From assembly GCA_015066935.1 (NCBI GenBank), contig SVNK01000003.1:62001-126000 (forward strand): a stretch of DNA of 64,000 nucleotides. Reading direction: 5' to 3'. Of this stretch, positions 62,838 through 64,000 are shown piece by piece (position 1 is the stretch's first letter; every line of letters starts with the position of its first letter). Under the pieces are notes generated by a model, which had not been told where the DNA came from, did no database searches, and saw nothing but the letters and a program-made list of their open reading frames with translations. The position numbers were made by a program, and so were the translations under genes. Source of the stretch: Ruminococcus sp. GTDB lineage: Bacteria > Bacillota > Clostridia > Oscillospirales > Ruminococcaceae.

Positions 62838-63878
62838 ATGATGTTTTCTGTATATACACTTGATAATTCAGAACAATGGGACAGTATTGTGCGTTCCTTT
62901 GCGGATTATGATACGTACTGGCTCAGCGGCTATGTAAAAGCTTTTAAGATTCATGGCGACGGCGAACCTCTTCTGTTTTATATTCAGAGAAATGACACCC
63001 GTGCTTTTACAGTTGTTATGAAGCGTGATTTGGCCGACTGTGAGTATTTTAAGGGGAATATTCCGAATGGTGAGTGGTTCGATTTTGCCACACCTTACGG
63101 ATACGGCGGCTGGATTGTGGAAGGCAGTGCGACTGAGGAGATTTTCCAAGAGTATTCCGAGTGGTGCTATAAAAACAATATAGTATCGGAATTCGTGAGA
63201 TTTCACCCTGTAGTCAAAAATCATCTTGCCTGTATGAACGGCTACGACGTTGTTCAGCTTGGCGAGGTTATTACTATGGAACTTGATTCGGCAGAGAAAA
63301 TATGGGAGAATATTACCAGTAAAAACCGTAACGTGATCAGAAAAGCCATGAAAAATGATGTTAAGATATATAACGGAAGATATCCTGAAATATATGAAAA
63401 ATTCCGAGAAATTTACAACGGAACGATGGATAAGGATAATGCCGATGAATATTACTACTTCGGTAAGGAATTCTACGACAGTATCCTGAATGACCTTCCC
63501 GAAAATGCACAGGTTTTCTATGCGCAGATTCCTGATGGAACCGTTATTGCAGCGTCTATAATGTTCGCTGCAAACGGAAGAATGAATTACCATTTATCAG
63601 GCTCGCTGAGAGAATACAGCAGTCTTGCCGCCACAAATCTTCTGCTTTACAAAGCTGCATTATGGGGAAGTGCTAATGGCTGCAAAACGCTTTATCTCGG
63701 TGGCGGAGTCGGAAGCGGCGAGGACAGTCTCTTCAAATTCAAAAGAGCTTTTTATAAAGGCGAACTGAAACGGTTCCATATAGGAAAAAAAATCTTTAAT
63801 CAGGAAAAATATGATGAGCTCACAGCTATGAGGGAATTTTCGGAGGAAAGCGGATTTTTCCCGAAGTACAGAGCTTGA
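62838..63878 (+). CDS. FemAB-like GNAT acyltransferase
   Basis: Two GNAT-like halves match the Acetyltransf_6/FemAB-related family, which transfers acyl or aminoacyl groups to sugars or cell-wall peptides. Recognisable parts are E-F-V-R-F-H-P-V, S-K-N-R-N-V-I-R-K-A (the K-x-R-x-x-I-R-K-A motif), Y-H-L-S-G-S-L-R-E-Y and L-Y-L-G-G-G-V-G. Length 346 aa. A second ATG at 62841 is equally possible from the ribosome binding site (GGAG at 62829-62832). It lies between the ATP-grasp and PIG-L genes. Confidence 0.86.
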   Translation: MMFSVYTLDNSEQWDSIVRSFADYDTYWLSGYVKAFKIHGDGEPLLFYIQRNDTRAFTVVMKRDLADCEYFKGNIPNGEWFDFATPYGYGGWIVEGSATEEIFQEYSEWCYKNNIVSEFVRFHPVVKNHLACMNGYDVVQLGEVITMELDSAEKIWENITSKNRNVIRKAMKNDVKIYNGRYPEIYEKFREIYNGTMDKDNADEYYYFGKEFYDSILNDLPENAQVFYAQIPDGTVIAASIMFAANGRMNYHLSGSLREYSSLAATNLLLYKAALWGSANGCKTLYLGGGVGSGEDSLFKFKRAFYKGELKRFHIGKKIFNQEKYDELTAMREFSEESGFFPKYRA

Positions 63879-63897
63879 TCAATATCGGAGGTAAAAG

Positions 63898-64000
63898 ATG
63901 AACGTTTTGATTTTTGCACCGCATCGTGATGATGAAATCATTGGTGTGGGAGGTACTATCCTTAAAAGGAAAGCAGCAGGCGACAGGGTAGCAGTATGCG
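63898..64000 (+). CDS. PIG-L/LmbE family deacetylase, 3' end outside window
   Basis: Only the first 34 codons are visible: MNVLIFAPHRDDEIIGVGG and onward. This is the PIG-L zinc-deacetylase opening, normally A-H-P-D-D-E; here Arg replaces the Pro, which is a common tolerated change. GGAGG is 6 nt upstream of the ATG. Members deacetylate GlcNAc-linked compounds. Completes an aminotransferase, ATP-grasp, GNAT and deacetylase set; the cluster continues beyond the window. Confidence 0.85.
   Translation, partial: MNVLIFAPHRDDEIIGVGGTILKRKAAGDRVAVC

Noticed and set aside
62868..63593. 241-codon minus-strand frame opposite the FemAB-like gene
   Set aside because: Antisense shadow with no ribosome binding site, no family and a well-supported gene on the other strand.

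Overview
This window reads as a low-to-moderate GC Firmicutes chromosome, most likely a cellulosome-forming Ruminococcus (R. flavefaciens/R. champanellensis-like). Four secreted proteins end in type I dockerins with the signature VNLAD(A/V)VLIMQ and NKDAL.IQ.(F/Y)LLG, usually after threonine-rich linkers. The housekeeping order phoH-ybeY-era-(yqzL-like)-recO-mutS2 is Firmicutes-like. Most intergenic spaces carry near-consensus sigma-A promoters (TTGACA, 16-18 bp, TATAAT) and clear intrinsic terminators. There is no rRNA, CRISPR array or complete transposase gene. The species assignment is inference.

Layout. 1-4.5 kb: the 3' part of an McrC-like gene, then ftsH, radC and gap on the minus strand. 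4.7-14.4 kb: an orphan gene and a plus-strand operon CYTH-phoH-ybeY-era-yqzL-like-recO-mutS2-yfhO. 14.49-14.90 kb: a 409-bp element with terminal inverted repeats, packed with perfect hairpins. 14.9-20.3 kb: a minus-strand operon thyX-DUF2156-DJ-1-5FCL-mltG-U32. 20.4-25.9 kb: a SurA/PrsA-like lipoprotein, a GH5 cellulase with dockerin, then an ECF-like sigma factor with a membrane partner. 26-33.3 kb: ppa and a PRPP-synthetase-like gene, a sugar-sensor/GGDEF protein, HD and dCMP deaminase genes, tRNA-Lys and tRNA-Arg, a ComEA-like protein and a SpoU methylase. 33.4-40 kb: an FMN-riboswitch-controlled riboflavin operon ribD-ribE-ribBA-X-ribH-HAD, then an M3-like lipoprotein peptidase. 40-43.3 kb: a fused ABC exporter. 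43.3-51.8 kb: three dockerin genes (pectate lyase, Ig-like protein, DUF4874/DUF4832 protein), with an Mrp ATPase and a small membrane protein between them. 51.8-56.9 kb: a NarL-type two-component system facing an ABC-2 exporter operon; the last dockerin gene begins 14 nt after the response regulator. 57-59.7 kb: an NSS transporter, a short peptide deformylase and a YjbR-DUF4298 fusion. 60-64 kb: a DegT aminotransferase, ATP-grasp, FemAB-like and PIG-L cluster that runs off the window and looks like surface-glycan or small-conjugate biosynthesis.

The least ordinary structures are two roughly 310-bp long inverted-repeat elements (23.7 and 46.8 kb). Each begins within about 10 nt of a dockerin stop codon, in the same orientation relative to that gene. 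Their flanks of about 78 nt are identical, their central stems differ by compensatory changes and their apical loops are unrelated. Each sits inside a different outer hairpin that looks like a split terminator. Together with the multi-hairpin element at 14.5 kb, they suggest a family of hairpin-targeting or terminator-associated palindromic repeats. Other points worth a second look are the McrC-like protein lacking its nuclease residues, the two-component system transcriptionally joined to a dockerin protein, a membrane protein inserted in the rib operon, and a HAD phosphatase placed to supply the missing riboflavin step.
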